From RGIG7179 sp051893555 (GTDB lineage Bacteria > Bacillota > Clostridia > Peptostreptococcales > Anaerovoracaceae), in assembly GCA_051893555.1 (NCBI GenBank), contig JBJFHL010000007.1:101252-165251 (forward strand): a DNA stretch of 64,000 nucleotides, in the 5' to 3' direction. The notes below the pieces were generated by a model, which searched no databases, was not told the origin of the DNA, and saw only the letters and a program-made list of their open reading frames with translations. This document shows, one piece after another, positions 7,751-16,495 of this stretch (the first letter of the stretch is position 1; every line of letters begins with the position of its first letter). Position numbers and translations under genes: made by a program.

Positions 7751-8986
7751 TCAGCGAACCAGCAATACCGTCACGTCGTTTACGTTTGTTCCCGTCGGTC
7801 CCGTCATCAGAAGCCCGCCGCAAGCGGAAAGGCCGTGGTAGGAATCATTCTCCGCCAGATAGATTTCCGGCGATGCATCTCTCACAGCAATCCGGGCTGC
7901 ACTTTCCCCGTCCACGAATCCGCCTGCGGCATCGGTCGGTCCGTCTGTACCGTCCGAGCCGAAGGAAAACAGCAGCACATTCTTCATTCCCTCTATCGCA
8001 GAGGCTGCACTCAGAACCAGTTCCTGATTTCTGCCGCCCAGCCCCGATCCAGTCACCTTCACGACGGTTTCTCCGCCTGCGATAAACGCCTTCGGGGAAT
8101 GATCCGGCAGCTTGCTGTAATACCGTGCAATAGATGCCATCATTTTTCCGGCTTCCTTCGCCTCGCAGTTTAATTCATCCGTCAGAATCACCGGTTCGTA
8201 TCCAAGTCCTGCTGCAGCCCGTGCGGCGCAGTCGCATAACAGTGCCACACTACCCACCAGAAAGGACTGGTTATTTCTCACGGTACACCGGGCTGCATTG
8301 CAGATCACGTCCATTGCGTACTGTGATACAGACAGTCCATAGCGAGAGAGGATATCCAGTGCATCCGCACCTTCTGCACCGTCGGAAACCGTTGGCCCGG
8401 AAGCAATCAGGTCCAGCGGATCTCCCAGCACATCCGATAAGATCACAGAGTATACCTTTGCAGGCTCGCACCGCTTTGCGAATTTGCCGCCCTTTACTGC
8501 AGAAAGCTTTTTTCGGATCACATTGATTTCCTGAATACTTGCTCCGCAGCGAAGCAGCGCTTCAGTCAGGGCCTTCAGCTCATCCAGTGGAATCAGGGGT
8601 TTTTCAAACAGGGCAGAGCCACCACCGGAAAGAAGAAAAATCACCTGGTCCGAAGCCGAAAGGGATGATACCGCTTCCAGCACGCATTCCGTCGCTTTCA
8701 CGCTGTTTTCATCGGGCACGGGATGACCTGCCTCAAAGCAATTTATGCCGGGAATGTCTTCCTGCACATGATGATACTTGGTTATGACATATCCCTCATC
8801 CAGTTTATCTCCCAGAAAGCGCTGCGCCGCATATGCCATCTGCCAGCCTGCTTTTCCCACGGAAACCAGAATCCTTTTTCCATCCGTATCCGGTATATTT
8901 TTCAGCGCCGCACAAACTCTGCTGTCCGGCTTCATTTCCTTGATTGCAGACTGGATGATCTGCTGCATATCACCATACATCGTCAT
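7751..8986 (-). CDS. Glycerate 2-kinase-type protein (DUF4147 + MOFRL)
   Basis: 411 residues. The N-terminal DUF4147 domain contains VSVGKAGWQMAYAA and FLLSGGGSALFEKP (Gly-rich nucleotide site). The C-terminal MOFRL domain contains GLGGRNQELVLSAA and FGSDGTDGPTDAAGGFVDG. Family members (GckA/TtuD, class II glycerate kinases) phosphorylate D-glycerate at O2 to give 2-phosphoglycerate for glycolysis. The start ATGA (8983-8986) overlaps the azlD stop, so it is translationally coupled to an amino acid exporter. Glycerate could come from serine breakdown, but that link is inferred. Confidence 0.9.
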   Translation of the reverse strand: MTMYGDMQQIIQSAIKEMKPDSRVCAALKNIPDTDGKRILVSVGKAGWQMAYAAQRFLGDKLDEGYVITKYHHVQEDIPGINCFEAGHPVPDENSVKATECVLEAVSSLSASDQVIFLLSGGGSALFEKPLIPLDELKALTEALLRCGASIQEINVIRKKLSAVKGGKFAKRCEPAKVYSVILSDVLGDPLDLIASGPTVSDGAEGADALDILSRYGLSVSQYAMDVICNAARCTVRNNQSFLVGSVALLCDCAARAAAGLGYEPVILTDELNCEAKEAGKMMASIARYYSKLPDHSPKAFIAGGETVVKVTGSGLGGRNQELVLSAASAIEGMKNVLLFSFGSDGTDGPTDAAGGFVDGESAARIAVRDASPEIYLAENDSYHGLSACGGLLMTGPTGTNVNDVTVLLVR

Positions 8987-9297
8987 AACACAATCAATTC
9001 CGTCACATAGACCGCCACGCAGGAGGCTACAGCCACCTTAAACAGATTTCCGTCGATCCAGGCCACCACGACAGCCACCAGGAAGGCAACGATACCGGAG
9101 ACCGGCGTGCTGGTTGCCGTGATGATGGCAGGAAAGGCCATAACCGCCAGAGTCACATACGGCACGTAATATAAGAAGGAGCGAATAAACGTATTGGTAA
9201 TCTCCTTCTGAATCAACGTCAGCGGCAATGCCCGGATGGCATAAATGGTAAGGGCGGCCACAATCAGATAAATGTATGTGTTCTGCGAAAAACTCAT
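8983..9297 (-). CDS. azlD: AzlD family branched-chain amino acid exporter subunit
   Basis: 104 residues with about four membrane helices, the usual AzlD size. The characteristic segment ALPLTLIQKEITNTFIRSFLYYVPYVTLAVMAFP is present (signature pieces IRALPL and YYVPYVTLAVMAFP). AzlD works with AzlC in the inner membrane to export branched-chain amino acids and their analogues. Its ATG overlaps the azlC stop (9294-9297), and its own stop overlaps the glycerate kinase start. Confidence 0.92.
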   Translation of the reverse strand: MSFSQNTYIYLIVAALTIYAIRALPLTLIQKEITNTFIRSFLYYVPYVTLAVMAFPAIITATSTPVSGIVAFLVAVVVAWIDGNLFKVAVASCVAVYVTELIVL

Positions 9298-10088
9298 GGC
9301 TGCACCTCCGTTTCTCTCTCCGTTTCTTTTTCTGCTTCTTCTGCAGTGGAAACCCCGGTGATCTTTTCCGGCGGAACCGGCCGGATGACGGCAGCCGCGG
9401 CTGCGATCACAATGGTCAGAATAATGATCCGGGTGCCGCCGGAAATCTCGCGAAGCAGCGGCAGATATGTGAAGGCAAGGCTTCCCGCCATGGATGCCAG
9501 TACCACCAGGGCCACGGCCTTATCTTCCTTCGCTGCCGGAATCACCACTGCCAGGAACATACCATAAAGTGCCACAGACAGTGCGCTGACCATGCTCAGC
9601 GGCAAAATATTTCCTACCAGGACACCCAAAACAGTACCCAACGCCCAGCCAGGCGATGCCACCGTGGCCGCCCCATAATTATAATACGGATTCAGGTTTC
9701 CTTTCACAGAAGCCGCAATCCCGAAAATTTCATCTGTTACGAAATAGGCCATCAGCATTCGTTTTGGCATGGATGTATCCGGACGGATCTTCTGCGACAA
9801 GGCGCAGGACATGAGCAGATACCGGATATTAATCACCAGCTGCGTCAGTATCATGGCAACATAGCCTGACTGCCCCGCGATAATGGTGATCACGGCAAAC
9901 TGACCCGCCGAGGCATGCATCATCAGGGACATGAGTCCCATCTGAAAGGCGGTAATTCCTGCTTCCCGGGCAGTGATGCCCAGCGTAAATCCCACTGCGA
10001 AATACCCGAGGCCGATGGGGATCCCATCCCGCAGACCTCTCCTATACCATTTCCTGTTTTCATTTCCTGTTTCCAGTCTTGGTTCCAT
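9294..10088 (-). CDS. azlC: AzlC family branched-chain amino acid exporter
   Basis: 264 residues; about seven to eight hydrophobic segments. Signature parts are GLRDGIPIGLGYFAVGFTLGI near residue 20, then SLMMHASAGQFAVI and NIRYLLMSCALSQK, all typical of AzlC (DUF. II family LIV-E). It pairs with AzlD immediately downstream. It is the first gene of a three-gene overlapping unit that also makes a glycerate kinase. No regulator of the AzlB type is adjacent. Confidence 0.92.
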   Translation of the reverse strand: MEPRLETGNENRKWYRRGLRDGIPIGLGYFAVGFTLGITAREAGITAFQMGLMSLMMHASAGQFAVITIIAGQSGYVAMILTQLVINIRYLLMSCALSQKIRPDTSMPKRMLMAYFVTDEIFGIAASVKGNLNPYYNYGAATVASPGWALGTVLGVLVGNILPLSMVSALSVALYGMFLAVVIPAAKEDKAVALVVLASMAGSLAFTYLPLLREISGGTRIIILTIVIAAAAAVIRPVPPEKITGVSTAEEAEKETERETEVQP

Positions 10089-10106
10089 TTGTGCTACTCT
10101 TCTTTT

Positions 10107-10775
10107 CTACTCTTCTTTTTCTTCAAATCCTTCAAAATATTTTTCCAGCCGGGGCTTCGGCAGACTCCAGCGATACCGTGCCGCCATGATCCGAAGCACA
10201 ACGACGGCCGCTGTTCCCACAATCATGGAAATGCTGGCACCAAATACCGGCCACATCAGCGCACAGGCTGCAGCCCCCAGAATGGACGCGCTGGCATAAA
10301 AATGTTTTACAAAAATATATGGTGGTTCGGATGCCATGGTATCCCGAAGCACGCCTCCTCCCACACCGGTCATCGCTCCCACGAAAATCAGCAGGAACAG
10401 ACTGTACTCATTGGACAGGCTGTAGGCCGTACTGACACCGACCACAGTGAATATACCCAGACCCACCGAATCCATCACCAGCATGAGTAAATCATACAGA
10501 TGCTGCCGTCTGGCAAAGAATCGAAGCACCCAAGGTGTACAGACCACCAGCGCCGTGACGATAGCAACGGTCGCATAAACCGGATTTTGAAAGGTCTTCG
10601 GGGGATGAATTCCCAGGATCAGATCGCGAATGACACCGCCTCCTACCGCAGTCGTCAGACCCAGAATGGAAATCCCCAGAATATCCATCTTTTTCTGCAG
10701 TCCCAGCATGGCGCCGGACACGGAAAATGCGATGGTTCCGATGATCTCAAGGGCAAAGGAAAGAAATGCAGACAT
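10107..10775 (-). CDS. TRIC/UPF0126 family membrane protein under glycine riboswitch control
   Basis: 222 residues from the ATG at 10775, chosen because it follows GGAGGTG. An upstream in-frame start would run into the riboswitch. Seven hydrophobic segments are arranged as two repeats, each with the family motif: ISILGLTTAVGGGVIRD and FVGAMTGVGGGVLRD. Bacterial TRIC/YicG-type proteins are trimeric channels in the cytoplasmic membrane. Some have been suggested to move small amino acids. The glycine riboswitch in front argues that this one handles glycine or a glycine-linked solute; that is inference. A C-terminal charged tail (EKYFEGFEEKEE) faces the cytoplasm. Confidence 0.9.
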   Translation of the reverse strand: MSAFLSFALEIIGTIAFSVSGAMLGLQKKMDILGISILGLTTAVGGGVIRDLILGIHPPKTFQNPVYATVAIVTALVVCTPWVLRFFARRQHLYDLLMLVMDSVGLGIFTVVGVSTAYSLSNEYSLFLLIFVGAMTGVGGGVLRDTMASEPPYIFVKHFYASASILGAAACALMWPVFGASISMIVGTAAVVVLRIMAARYRWSLPKPRLEKYFEGFEEKEE

Positions 10776-10809
10776 GAAAAAACACCTCCAAAGCAATTCT
10801 GTCAAGCAC

Positions 10810-11035
10810 AAATAAGTACAAAAGCTCCGCTCTGTCTTTTTACCTGAAAGATTCTCCGGCAATGCCTTCGATGTACAGCGTTCTGCTGCACCGTCTGCCG
10901 AATTGCTTCATCGGTGGTGCCATCATGGCTTTAACACTTTCCAGAGGGCTGTCCGAAAACGGTCCTTTTGCCTGAGAGTTTTGCCCCTTCGGCGGCCCGC
11001 CCACTTCTGACGCGGCGCTCTCCCGTTTTCATCAA
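10810..11035 (-). ncRNA. Glycine riboswitch, two aptamers
   Basis: On the minus strand aptamer I (about 10938-11030) opens with CGGGAGAGCGCC and contains CGCCGAAGGGGCAAAACTC, then CTCAGGCAAAAGGACCG and CTCTGGAAAG. Aptamer II (about 10815-10935) contains CACCGATGAAGCAA, CGAAGGCATTGCCGGAG, AATCTTTCAGGTAAAAAGAC and AGAGCGGAG. This is the known arrangement of cooperative tandem glycine riboswitches. About 40 bases separate it from the TRIC start codon, and no clear terminator is seen, so control may act at the ribosome-binding site. Confidence 0.93.
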
Positions 11036-11046
11036 CCAGCGGAAAC

Positions 11047-11076
11047 AGTATATCACGTACGCTGGCTGAGTGTCAA
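11047..11076 (-). promoter_or_regulatory. Promoter of the riboswitch-TRIC transcript
   Basis: Perfect TTGACA (11071-11076), 18-base spacer, TATACT (11047-11052) on the minus strand, just upstream of the first aptamer. Confidence 0.8.
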
Positions 11077-11082
11077 CGAATA

Positions 11083-11111
11083 TTGCTTTTTCACCGCTGA
11101 GATGGTATACT
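11083..11111 (+). promoter_or_regulatory. Promoter of the XpaC-like gene
   Basis: TTGCTT (11083-11088), 17-base spacer, TATACT (11106-11111), 45 bases before the ATG at 11157. It is back to back with the riboswitch promoter. Confidence 0.65.
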
Positions 11112-11156
11112 TTGCATAGATAAACAACAGTAATCAACGAACAACAGGGGGAAGGA

Positions 11157-12344
11157 ATGAATAACGATAACCAGAAAAGCTATTTTGATATATTTAAAAA
11201 TCCCAACGGCAGCTACCATATTCCGATCTGGCTGATCATCATAGGGTTCTGTGTCAACTGGATGCTGGGGATCGGTCTGCTGTTCGCACATCTGTGTGAA
11301 GATAAAACCAGTACAATTCCTTACGAAGATGCGCCTTATGATACCCCGGAGCAGAATGCACCGAAATCCGGTCAGTCTGTAAAACGTACCGTAAAAACAA
11401 CGTCGAAATCAAAAAAGAAAAAGAATCCGGCAGCAGTCCTGACCGGACTGGGCATTTTTGCTGCCGCTGTCGGCGTTCTGGATCTGCCGGACTCCGTGCA
11501 GTATCTGGTCTGGTGTATTCAGAATGACAGCGGGATCTCCTATGGGATCCGGGACGTGGCACAGAACTGCATCTGGATTCTTTCCGGTCTGGCCATGCTT
11601 TTGGGCGCAAAGCGGCTGCAGACAGGGCAGCGGAGGCGCAGCAAGATTGCAGCCATCGTGGGTGACGCGAAGTACATGCAAATCGCCGAAATTGCAGAAG
11701 CGCTTCCTGCTTCAAGAAGCAAAACGGAAAAATATCTGCAGCAGTGCATCGACAGTGGCATGTTCGGCGAGAAGGCCTATCTGGATATGCGTTCCGACTG
11801 CCTGGTCGTCAGCGGACCGGCACCGATGTCCAAAAAAGAGCAGGAAGCTGCAGAAGCCGCCCGTAAAGCGGCAGAGGCGGCAGAGGAAACCCTGGACGAA
11901 TATGGCCGCATCCTGAAGGAAATCCGGGATATCAACAATAAAATCCCTGGCGAAGAATTCTCCGCCAAAATCGACCGGCTGGAAGATCTGACTTCAAAAA
12001 TATTCAAGCTGGTTCAGGAGCAGCCGGAAAAGCAGAAAAAACTTCGGAAATTCATCAATTACTATCTGCCCACCAGTCTGAAGCTGCTGCATAGCTACGA
12101 GCAGCTGGATGCACAGGGCATCGAGGGAAAGAACATCTCCGAATCCAAGCAGCAGATTGAAGAAACCATGGACACCATGATTTCCGCCTTCGAGAAGCAG
12201 CTGGACAACCTTTTCACTTCGGAAAGCATGGATATCTCCGCAGATATCGCAGCCATGCAGAATCTGATGCGTGCCGACGGCCTCATTGAAAACGAGTTTT
12301 CAGAGGCCATGGACAAGAGTAAACCTGGTGAAAAACTGCAATAA
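11157..12344 (+). CDS. XpaC-like (5-bromo-4-chloroindolyl phosphate hydrolysis family) membrane protein
   Basis: 395 residues; start preceded by GGGGGAAGG. One membrane helix lies at about residues 23-45 (HIPIWLIIIGFCVNWMLGIGLL, cited as IPIWLIIIGFCVNW) and others at about 95-115 and 130-155. A Lys-rich stretch (KSKKKK) separates them. The cytoplasmic half has a small winged-helix-like segment (IAEIAEALPASRSKTEKYLQQ) and a long coiled coil from about 225 to the end. The C-terminal half resembles XpaC, whose partner TelA is linked to toxic-anion resistance. No telA is nearby. Function is uncertain. Confidence 0.65.
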   Translation: MNNDNQKSYFDIFKNPNGSYHIPIWLIIIGFCVNWMLGIGLLFAHLCEDKTSTIPYEDAPYDTPEQNAPKSGQSVKRTVKTTSKSKKKKNPAAVLTGLGIFAAAVGVLDLPDSVQYLVWCIQNDSGISYGIRDVAQNCIWILSGLAMLLGAKRLQTGQRRRSKIAAIVGDAKYMQIAEIAEALPASRSKTEKYLQQCIDSGMFGEKAYLDMRSDCLVVSGPAPMSKKEQEAAEAARKAAEAAEETLDEYGRILKEIRDINNKIPGEEFSAKIDRLEDLTSKIFKLVQEQPEKQKKLRKFINYYLPTSLKLLHSYEQLDAQGIEGKNISESKQQIEETMDTMISAFEKQLDNLFTSESMDISADIAAMQNLMRADGLIENEFSEAMDKSKPGEKLQ

Positions 12345-12372
12345 AACGCCACAATAAAAATCTGCCATAAAA

Positions 12373-12425
12373 AACAGCCTGCACAGATACTTGAATGCTG
12401 TCATTCCGTCCTGTACAGGCTGTAT
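12373..12425. terminator. Terminator between convergent genes
   Basis: ACAGCCTG (12374 onward) pairs with CAGGCTGT ending at 12423. An A-run precedes it and ATTTTTATGTTTTTT follows it, so it can serve both directions. Confidence 0.7.
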
Positions 12426-12461
12426 TTTTATGTTTTTTCACTTTTCACCGCAACATTACGC

Positions 12462-12848
12462 TTACCGTCTGATACTCCGGTCAATCAGTTTCTCACGGAA
12501 TTCCTCTCCGCCCCGGATCTGCTCCAGTTCATCCGGTCCGAACAGTTCCTTCGCAAACAGCTTGATGGTTCTGGCTGCGGAGGAAATCGCGCCGGCACCC
12601 TTGTGGGCTGCAGTCTTCACGTTTTCATTTCTCTCCTGCCGCTTCTGCTCCAGCTCCGTTTCACACTGTTCGCACAGGCTGCGCTTCTCCTCCGTGTCCG
12701 GCAGTTCGCAGAAACATCTTCTGCAAACATAAATGGTTTTCGTGCCGCAATTCGGGCAGTAGTTGAAATCTGATGTCTGCTTCACCTGTTTCACATGCAG
12801 TCTGCAGTCCGGATTCGGACATCCTTTTTTTCTGTTATCTGTTGCCAT
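12462..12848 (-). CDS. Small zinc-ribbon protein, function unknown
   Basis: 128 residues; start preceded by GGGAGGAAAAAGAG. Four CxxC-type pairs suggest two zinc ribbons: Cys10 with Cys15 (CPNPDC), CPNC near 31-34, CRRC near 42-45 and CEQC near 58-61. A charged, Glu/Arg-rich helix follows, then a Gly/Ala stretch (KGAGAISSAARTIKLFAKEL) that could be an amphipathic helix. It converges on the XpaC-like gene and lies 49 bases upstream of tyrS in tyrS's direction only by position (tyrS ends of its own transcript come first), so it appears to be last in or just after the tyrS transcript. I do not recognise a characterised homologue. Confidence 0.6.
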   Translation of the reverse strand: MATDNRKKGCPNPDCRLHVKQVKQTSDFNYCPNCGTKTIYVCRRCFCELPDTEEKRSLCEQCETELEQKRQERNENVKTAAHKGAGAISSAARTIKLFAKELFGPDELEQIRGGEEFREKLIDRSIRR

Positions 12849-12896
12849 CTCTTTTTCCTCCCATAAACATCAAACAATTATTCTTCCCGATTCTGT

Positions 12897-14234
12897 TTAT
12901 CCCAGCTCCACCATATGGAACTTCTTCTTACCCTTCTGGATCAGCAGCTTGCCGTTCTCGAACATGTCCGCAGTTACCATCATCTTCTTATCGGTGACCT
13001 TCTTTCCGGCAACCGTCAGGCCACCCTGCTCGATGGTCCGGAAGCCCTCCCCGTTGGATGGAACCAGACCCAGCTGACGGATCAGATTCACCACGCCCAT
13101 GCCTTCACCTTCAAATTCAGAGGCAGCCATCACGGTCGTCGGGATATTCTCCATGGAACCGCCGCCGGCGAACGCCGCCCGGGCACCGTCCAGGGCTTTC
13201 TTCGCTTCTTCTTCACCGTGCACCAGCTTGGTAACTTCATAAGCCAGAATTTCCTTGGCCTTGTTGATTTCAGCACCCTCCAGTGCAGACAGACGTTCCA
13301 CTTCTTCCATCGGCAGGAAGGTCAACATCCGCAGGCACTTGTTCACATCCTGATCACCAACATTTCTCCAATACTGGAAAAATTCATACGGACTGGTCTT
13401 TTCCGGGCTGAGCCAAAGGGCACCCTTGGCCGTCTTGCCCATCTTCTTGCCTTCGGAATTGGTCAGCAGGGAGAAGGTCATGCCGTATACTTCTTTTCCG
13501 GTCTTCTTTCTGGTCAGATCCACGCCGCCGATGATGTTGGACCACTGGTCGTTGCCGCCGAACTCGATCTTCACATCAAAGTCCCGGGCCATAACCATGA
13601 AATCATAGCTCTGCAGCAGCATGTAGTTCAGTTCGAAGAAGGTCAGACCGCCTTCCCGCTCCATTCTCTGCTTGAAGCATTCTGCGCGGAGCATGTTGTT
13701 TACATTAAATAAGGAACCAACTTCCCGCACGAAATCGATATAGTTCAGCGGACGGATCCAGCGGGCGTTGTTCACTGCCACGGCCTTTCCCGGAATCGGC
13801 TCCCGGTTCTGATGGCCCGGTTCATATACGCCGTTGTTTCCTTCATATTTCCACTCTTCGTCGAAGTCCAGGAACTTATCGAACAGCTTCTTGAACTGCT
13901 GGCAGTTGTGCTCGATGGTTTCCACATCCATAATCGGACGCATGCCGGTCCGGCCGGAAGGGTCACCCACCATGCCGGTACCTCCGCCGATAAGCACCAC
14001 CGGCGTGTGGCCGAACTTCTGCATGTACATCATGATGATGACCTGCATGAAGTGACCCACATGGAGACAATCCGCCGTCGGGTCGAAGCCGATGTAGAAC
14101 TTCACCTTCTCATTCTGCAGCAGTTCCCGCACCTTCTCTTCGTCTGTGCACTGCTCGATGAAGCCTCTCTCCTTCAGTACATCATATACATTATCAAATT
14201 TACTCACATTATCCGGAATAAAATCAAAATTCAT
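12897..14234 (-). CDS. tyrS: Tyrosyl-tRNA synthetase
   Basis: 445 residues, slightly longer than usual. Class I signatures are HVGH (58-61) and KMGKT (264-268, the KMSKS loop). Other hallmarks are YIGFDPTADCLHVGH, GGTGMVGDPSG, and GGNDQWSNIIGG. The C-terminal 70 residues form an S4 RNA-binding domain (GGLTVAGKKVTDKKMMVTADMF, cited as GLTVAGKKV). It charges tRNA-Tyr in the cytoplasm. It lies 35 bases after upp, at the end of the translation cluster. No T-box leader is present immediately upstream. Confidence 0.97.
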   Translation of the reverse strand: MNFDFIPDNVSKFDNVYDVLKERGFIEQCTDEEKVRELLQNEKVKFYIGFDPTADCLHVGHFMQVIIMMYMQKFGHTPVVLIGGGTGMVGDPSGRTGMRPIMDVETIEHNCQQFKKLFDKFLDFDEEWKYEGNNGVYEPGHQNREPIPGKAVAVNNARWIRPLNYIDFVREVGSLFNVNNMLRAECFKQRMEREGGLTFFELNYMLLQSYDFMVMARDFDVKIEFGGNDQWSNIIGGVDLTRKKTGKEVYGMTFSLLTNSEGKKMGKTAKGALWLSPEKTSPYEFFQYWRNVGDQDVNKCLRMLTFLPMEEVERLSALEGAEINKAKEILAYEVTKLVHGEEEAKKALDGARAAFAGGGSMENIPTTVMAASEFEGEGMGVVNLIRQLGLVPSNGEGFRTIEQGGLTVAGKKVTDKKMMVTADMFENGKLLIQKGKKKFHMVELG

Positions 14235-14269
14235 TTTTTATCTATCCTCCAAAATCTGTTCTCTCGTAC

Positions 14270-14899
14270 TTATTTCGTGCCGTACAGACGGTCGCCGGCA
14301 TCGCCCAGACCAGGCAGAATGTAGGCATTTTCGTTCAGCTTCTCATCCTTGGCTGCGATATAGATATCCACGTCCGGATGGGCCTTCTGCAGGGCTTCAA
14401 TGCCTTCCGGCGCCGCAATCAGACACATGAACACGATATCACTTCCGCCCCGCTGCTTGATGAAATCGATGGCGGCAACTGCAGATCCGCCGGTGGCCAG
14501 CATCGGATCGACAACGAAAATCTTTCTCTTTTCAATATCCTTCGGCAGCTTACAGTAGTATTCCACCGGTTCATGGGTGTCCGGGTCCCGGTACAGACCC
14601 ACATGCCCAACCTTTGCATTCGGCACCAGAGCCAGCATACCGTCTACGAAGCCAAGGCCTGCACGCAGAATCGGAACAATGGCGATATCTTCCCCCTTCA
14701 GCATGTTTACCTTCGTTGTGCACATCGGCGTCTCGATTTCCACTTCCTCCAGCGGAAGCTGCCGCGTCGCCTCGAAGCCCATGAGCATAGCCACTTCCTT
14801 CGCCAGTTCCCGGAATTCCTTCACGTTGGTTTCCGTCCTTCTCATCAGGGACACTTTATGCTGAATTAACGGATGATCAAATACGTATACCTTTCCCAT
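14270..14899 (-). CDS. upp: Uracil phosphoribosyltransferase
   Basis: 209 residues, the usual length. It converts uracil and PRPP to UMP in pyrimidine salvage. The PRPP loop is VDPMLATGGSAVAAIDFIK (pieces DPMLATGGSA), the uracil site is GDAGDRLYGTK at the C-terminus, and the N-terminus HPLIQHKVSLMRR is typical. It lies 63 bases after rpiB. The rpiB-upp order is conserved in Firmicutes. Confidence 0.98.
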   Translation of the reverse strand: MGKVYVFDHPLIQHKVSLMRRTETNVKEFRELAKEVAMLMGFEATRQLPLEEVEIETPMCTTKVNMLKGEDIAIVPILRAGLGFVDGMLALVPNAKVGHVGLYRDPDTHEPVEYYCKLPKDIEKRKIFVVDPMLATGGSAVAAIDFIKQRGGSDIVFMCLIAAPEGIEALQKAHPDVDIYIAAKDEKLNENAYILPGLGDAGDRLYGTK

Positions 14900-14962
14900 T
14901 TCTGCCTCTCTTTCCTGTTCTTCGCAAAATATTTTTTCCCGGCTTATTCGCCGTTTCCATCG

Positions 14963-15394
14963 TTACATCTGATCCAGCAGATCGATTCTTCTCTGGTGTC
15001 TTCCACCCTCAAATTCCGTATTCAGCCAGGCGTCCACAATCTCCATAGCAAGGCCGGTTTCCGTGGTTCTGCCGCCCAACGCCAGAATATTGGCATTGTT
15101 ATGCTGTTTCGTCAGACGGGCCATTTCCACGGAAGTACAAAGACCGCAACGAATGCCTTTCACCTTGTTGGCAGCGATGGAAATCCCGATGCCGGTTCCG
15201 CAGACTACCACACCCAGATCTGCTTTTCCCGACACCACCGCCTCTCCGCAGGCTTTGCCATAGACCGGATAATCCACCGATTCTTCCGAATGGGTTCCCA
15301 GATCCAGAACCTCCAGTCCTCTTTCCATCAGATGCTTTTTCACTTCTTCCTTCAGCGCGAAACCGCCGTGGTCGCTTGCTACCGCAATTTTCAT
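14963..15394 (-). CDS. rpiB: Ribose-5-phosphate isomerase B
   Basis: 143 residues, normal length. N-terminal MKIAVASDHGGFALKEEVKKH carries the phosphate-binding His/Gly segment (ASDHGG). The catalytic Cys is in VVCGTGIGISIAANK, and TEFEGGRHQRRIDLLDQ closes the active site from the neighbouring subunit. It interconverts ribose 5-phosphate and ribulose 5-phosphate in the cytoplasm. It lies 27 bases after the tsaC-type gene. Confidence 0.97.
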   Translation of the reverse strand: MKIAVASDHGGFALKEEVKKHLMERGLEVLDLGTHSEESVDYPVYGKACGEAVVSGKADLGVVVCGTGIGISIAANKVKGIRCGLCTSVEMARLTKQHNNANILALGGRTTETGLAMEIVDAWLNTEFEGGRHQRRIDLLDQM

Positions 15395-15421
15395 CGCAAA
15401 TTCCTCCTCGTATTCACCCTT

Positions 15422-16459
15422 CTATACTTGTACTATATGATAACCTGCAGATTTGAACATCCGGTTCATCACAGCGAATCCCACACCGTCTTCTTTCAGT
15501 GCCGCTGCGAAGATCACATCCACATTGCTCTTGTCAAAGGCTCGCAGCTGTGCGAAAAAATCGTGAGCCGCTTCTTCCGGCCGACTGTCATCATACAGAA
15601 TAATGCCGACCTTTTCGCCTCGTTCCGTCCGCTCCATCTTGGCTTCGGCGATGGCAAGACGAACCTTCGCAGGCTCTCCTTCGAAGATGATCATTTCCGC
15701 CTTCGGTGCGTAATGTTTGTATTTCATTCCCGGAGATTTCGGATGAAACTCTGTATCCGTCTCTATCAGGCTGTCGCCGCTGCGGTGAATGTCCGGCCGC
15801 ACCAGTAAAGCAGGATCCAGGGTAACTTCCTTGCCCAGTGCCTGACTCAGATCCTTCACTGTCAGCTTTCCCGGCCGCAGGATCATCGGTGGATCCTGTG
15901 TCATATCCACCACGGTAGATTCAATACCGATCCGGCATGGTTCCCCCATGATTACCGCATCGATCCTGCCGTTCAGATCATCCAGCACATGCATGCCCGT
16001 GGTCGGACTGGGCCGACCGGAAGCATTGGCGCTGGGTGCTGCAATCGGCAGTCCGGAAGCTTCAATCAATGCCAGCGCAACCGGATGGTTCGGCATGCGA
16101 ACAGCCACGGTGGACAGTCCTCCGGTGGTAACCCGCGGAACATCTGGCAGGGCAGGCACGACCATGGTCAGGGGACCGGGCCAGAACGCATCCATCAGAA
16201 TCTTCATGTCGTGCGTAATCTGCTCTGTCAGTTTCATTAAATCGTTTTTCGACGATATGTGAACAATCATGGGGTTGTCGCTGGGGCGGCCTTTTGCTTC
16301 ATAGATTTTGGCAGCAGCTTCCCCGTTCATTCCGTCAGCGCCCAGACCGTAAACCGTTTCTGTCGGAAATGCTACCAGGCCTCCGCTACGGATGATTTCC
16401 GCACCGACTTCAATATCACAAGGTTCTGTTCCCAGTATCATCGTTTCTTTTTTTTCCAT
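15422..16459 (-). CDS. Threonylcarbamoyl-AMP synthase (Sua5/YwlC type)
   Basis: 345 residues: an N-terminal YrdC domain (about 10-205) with GGLVAFPTETVYGLG, KGRPSDNPMIVHI and APSANASGRPSPT, and a C-terminal Sua5 domain from about 235 (SPGMKYKHYAP). It makes L-threonylcarbamoyladenylate from threonine, bicarbonate and ATP, the first step of t6A37 modification of tRNAs reading ANN codons. The gene is in the conserved prfA-ywlC-rpiB order, 36 bases after prfA. Confidence 0.95.
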   Translation of the reverse strand: MEKKETMILGTEPCDIEVGAEIIRSGGLVAFPTETVYGLGADGMNGEAAAKIYEAKGRPSDNPMIVHISSKNDLMKLTEQITHDMKILMDAFWPGPLTMVVPALPDVPRVTTGGLSTVAVRMPNHPVALALIEASGLPIAAPSANASGRPSPTTGMHVLDDLNGRIDAVIMGEPCRIGIESTVVDMTQDPPMILRPGKLTVKDLSQALGKEVTLDPALLVRPDIHRSGDSLIETDTEFHPKSPGMKYKHYAPKAEMIIFEGEPAKVRLAIAEAKMERTERGEKVGIILYDDSRPEEAAHDFFAQLRAFDKSNVDVIFAAALKEDGVGFAVMNRMFKSAGYHIVQV

Positions 16460-16495
16460 TTATTTCATCTCGATTCTTTCTTGCAGAAGAAGCTG

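Noticed and set aside
10776..10862. Longer N-terminus of the TRIC protein
   Set aside because: It would translate part of the glycine riboswitch and lacks a ribosome-binding site; ATG 10775 has GGAGGTG.
14234..14270. T-box leader for tyrS
   Set aside because: Only 35 bases separate upp and tyrS, with no specifier or antiterminator sequence.
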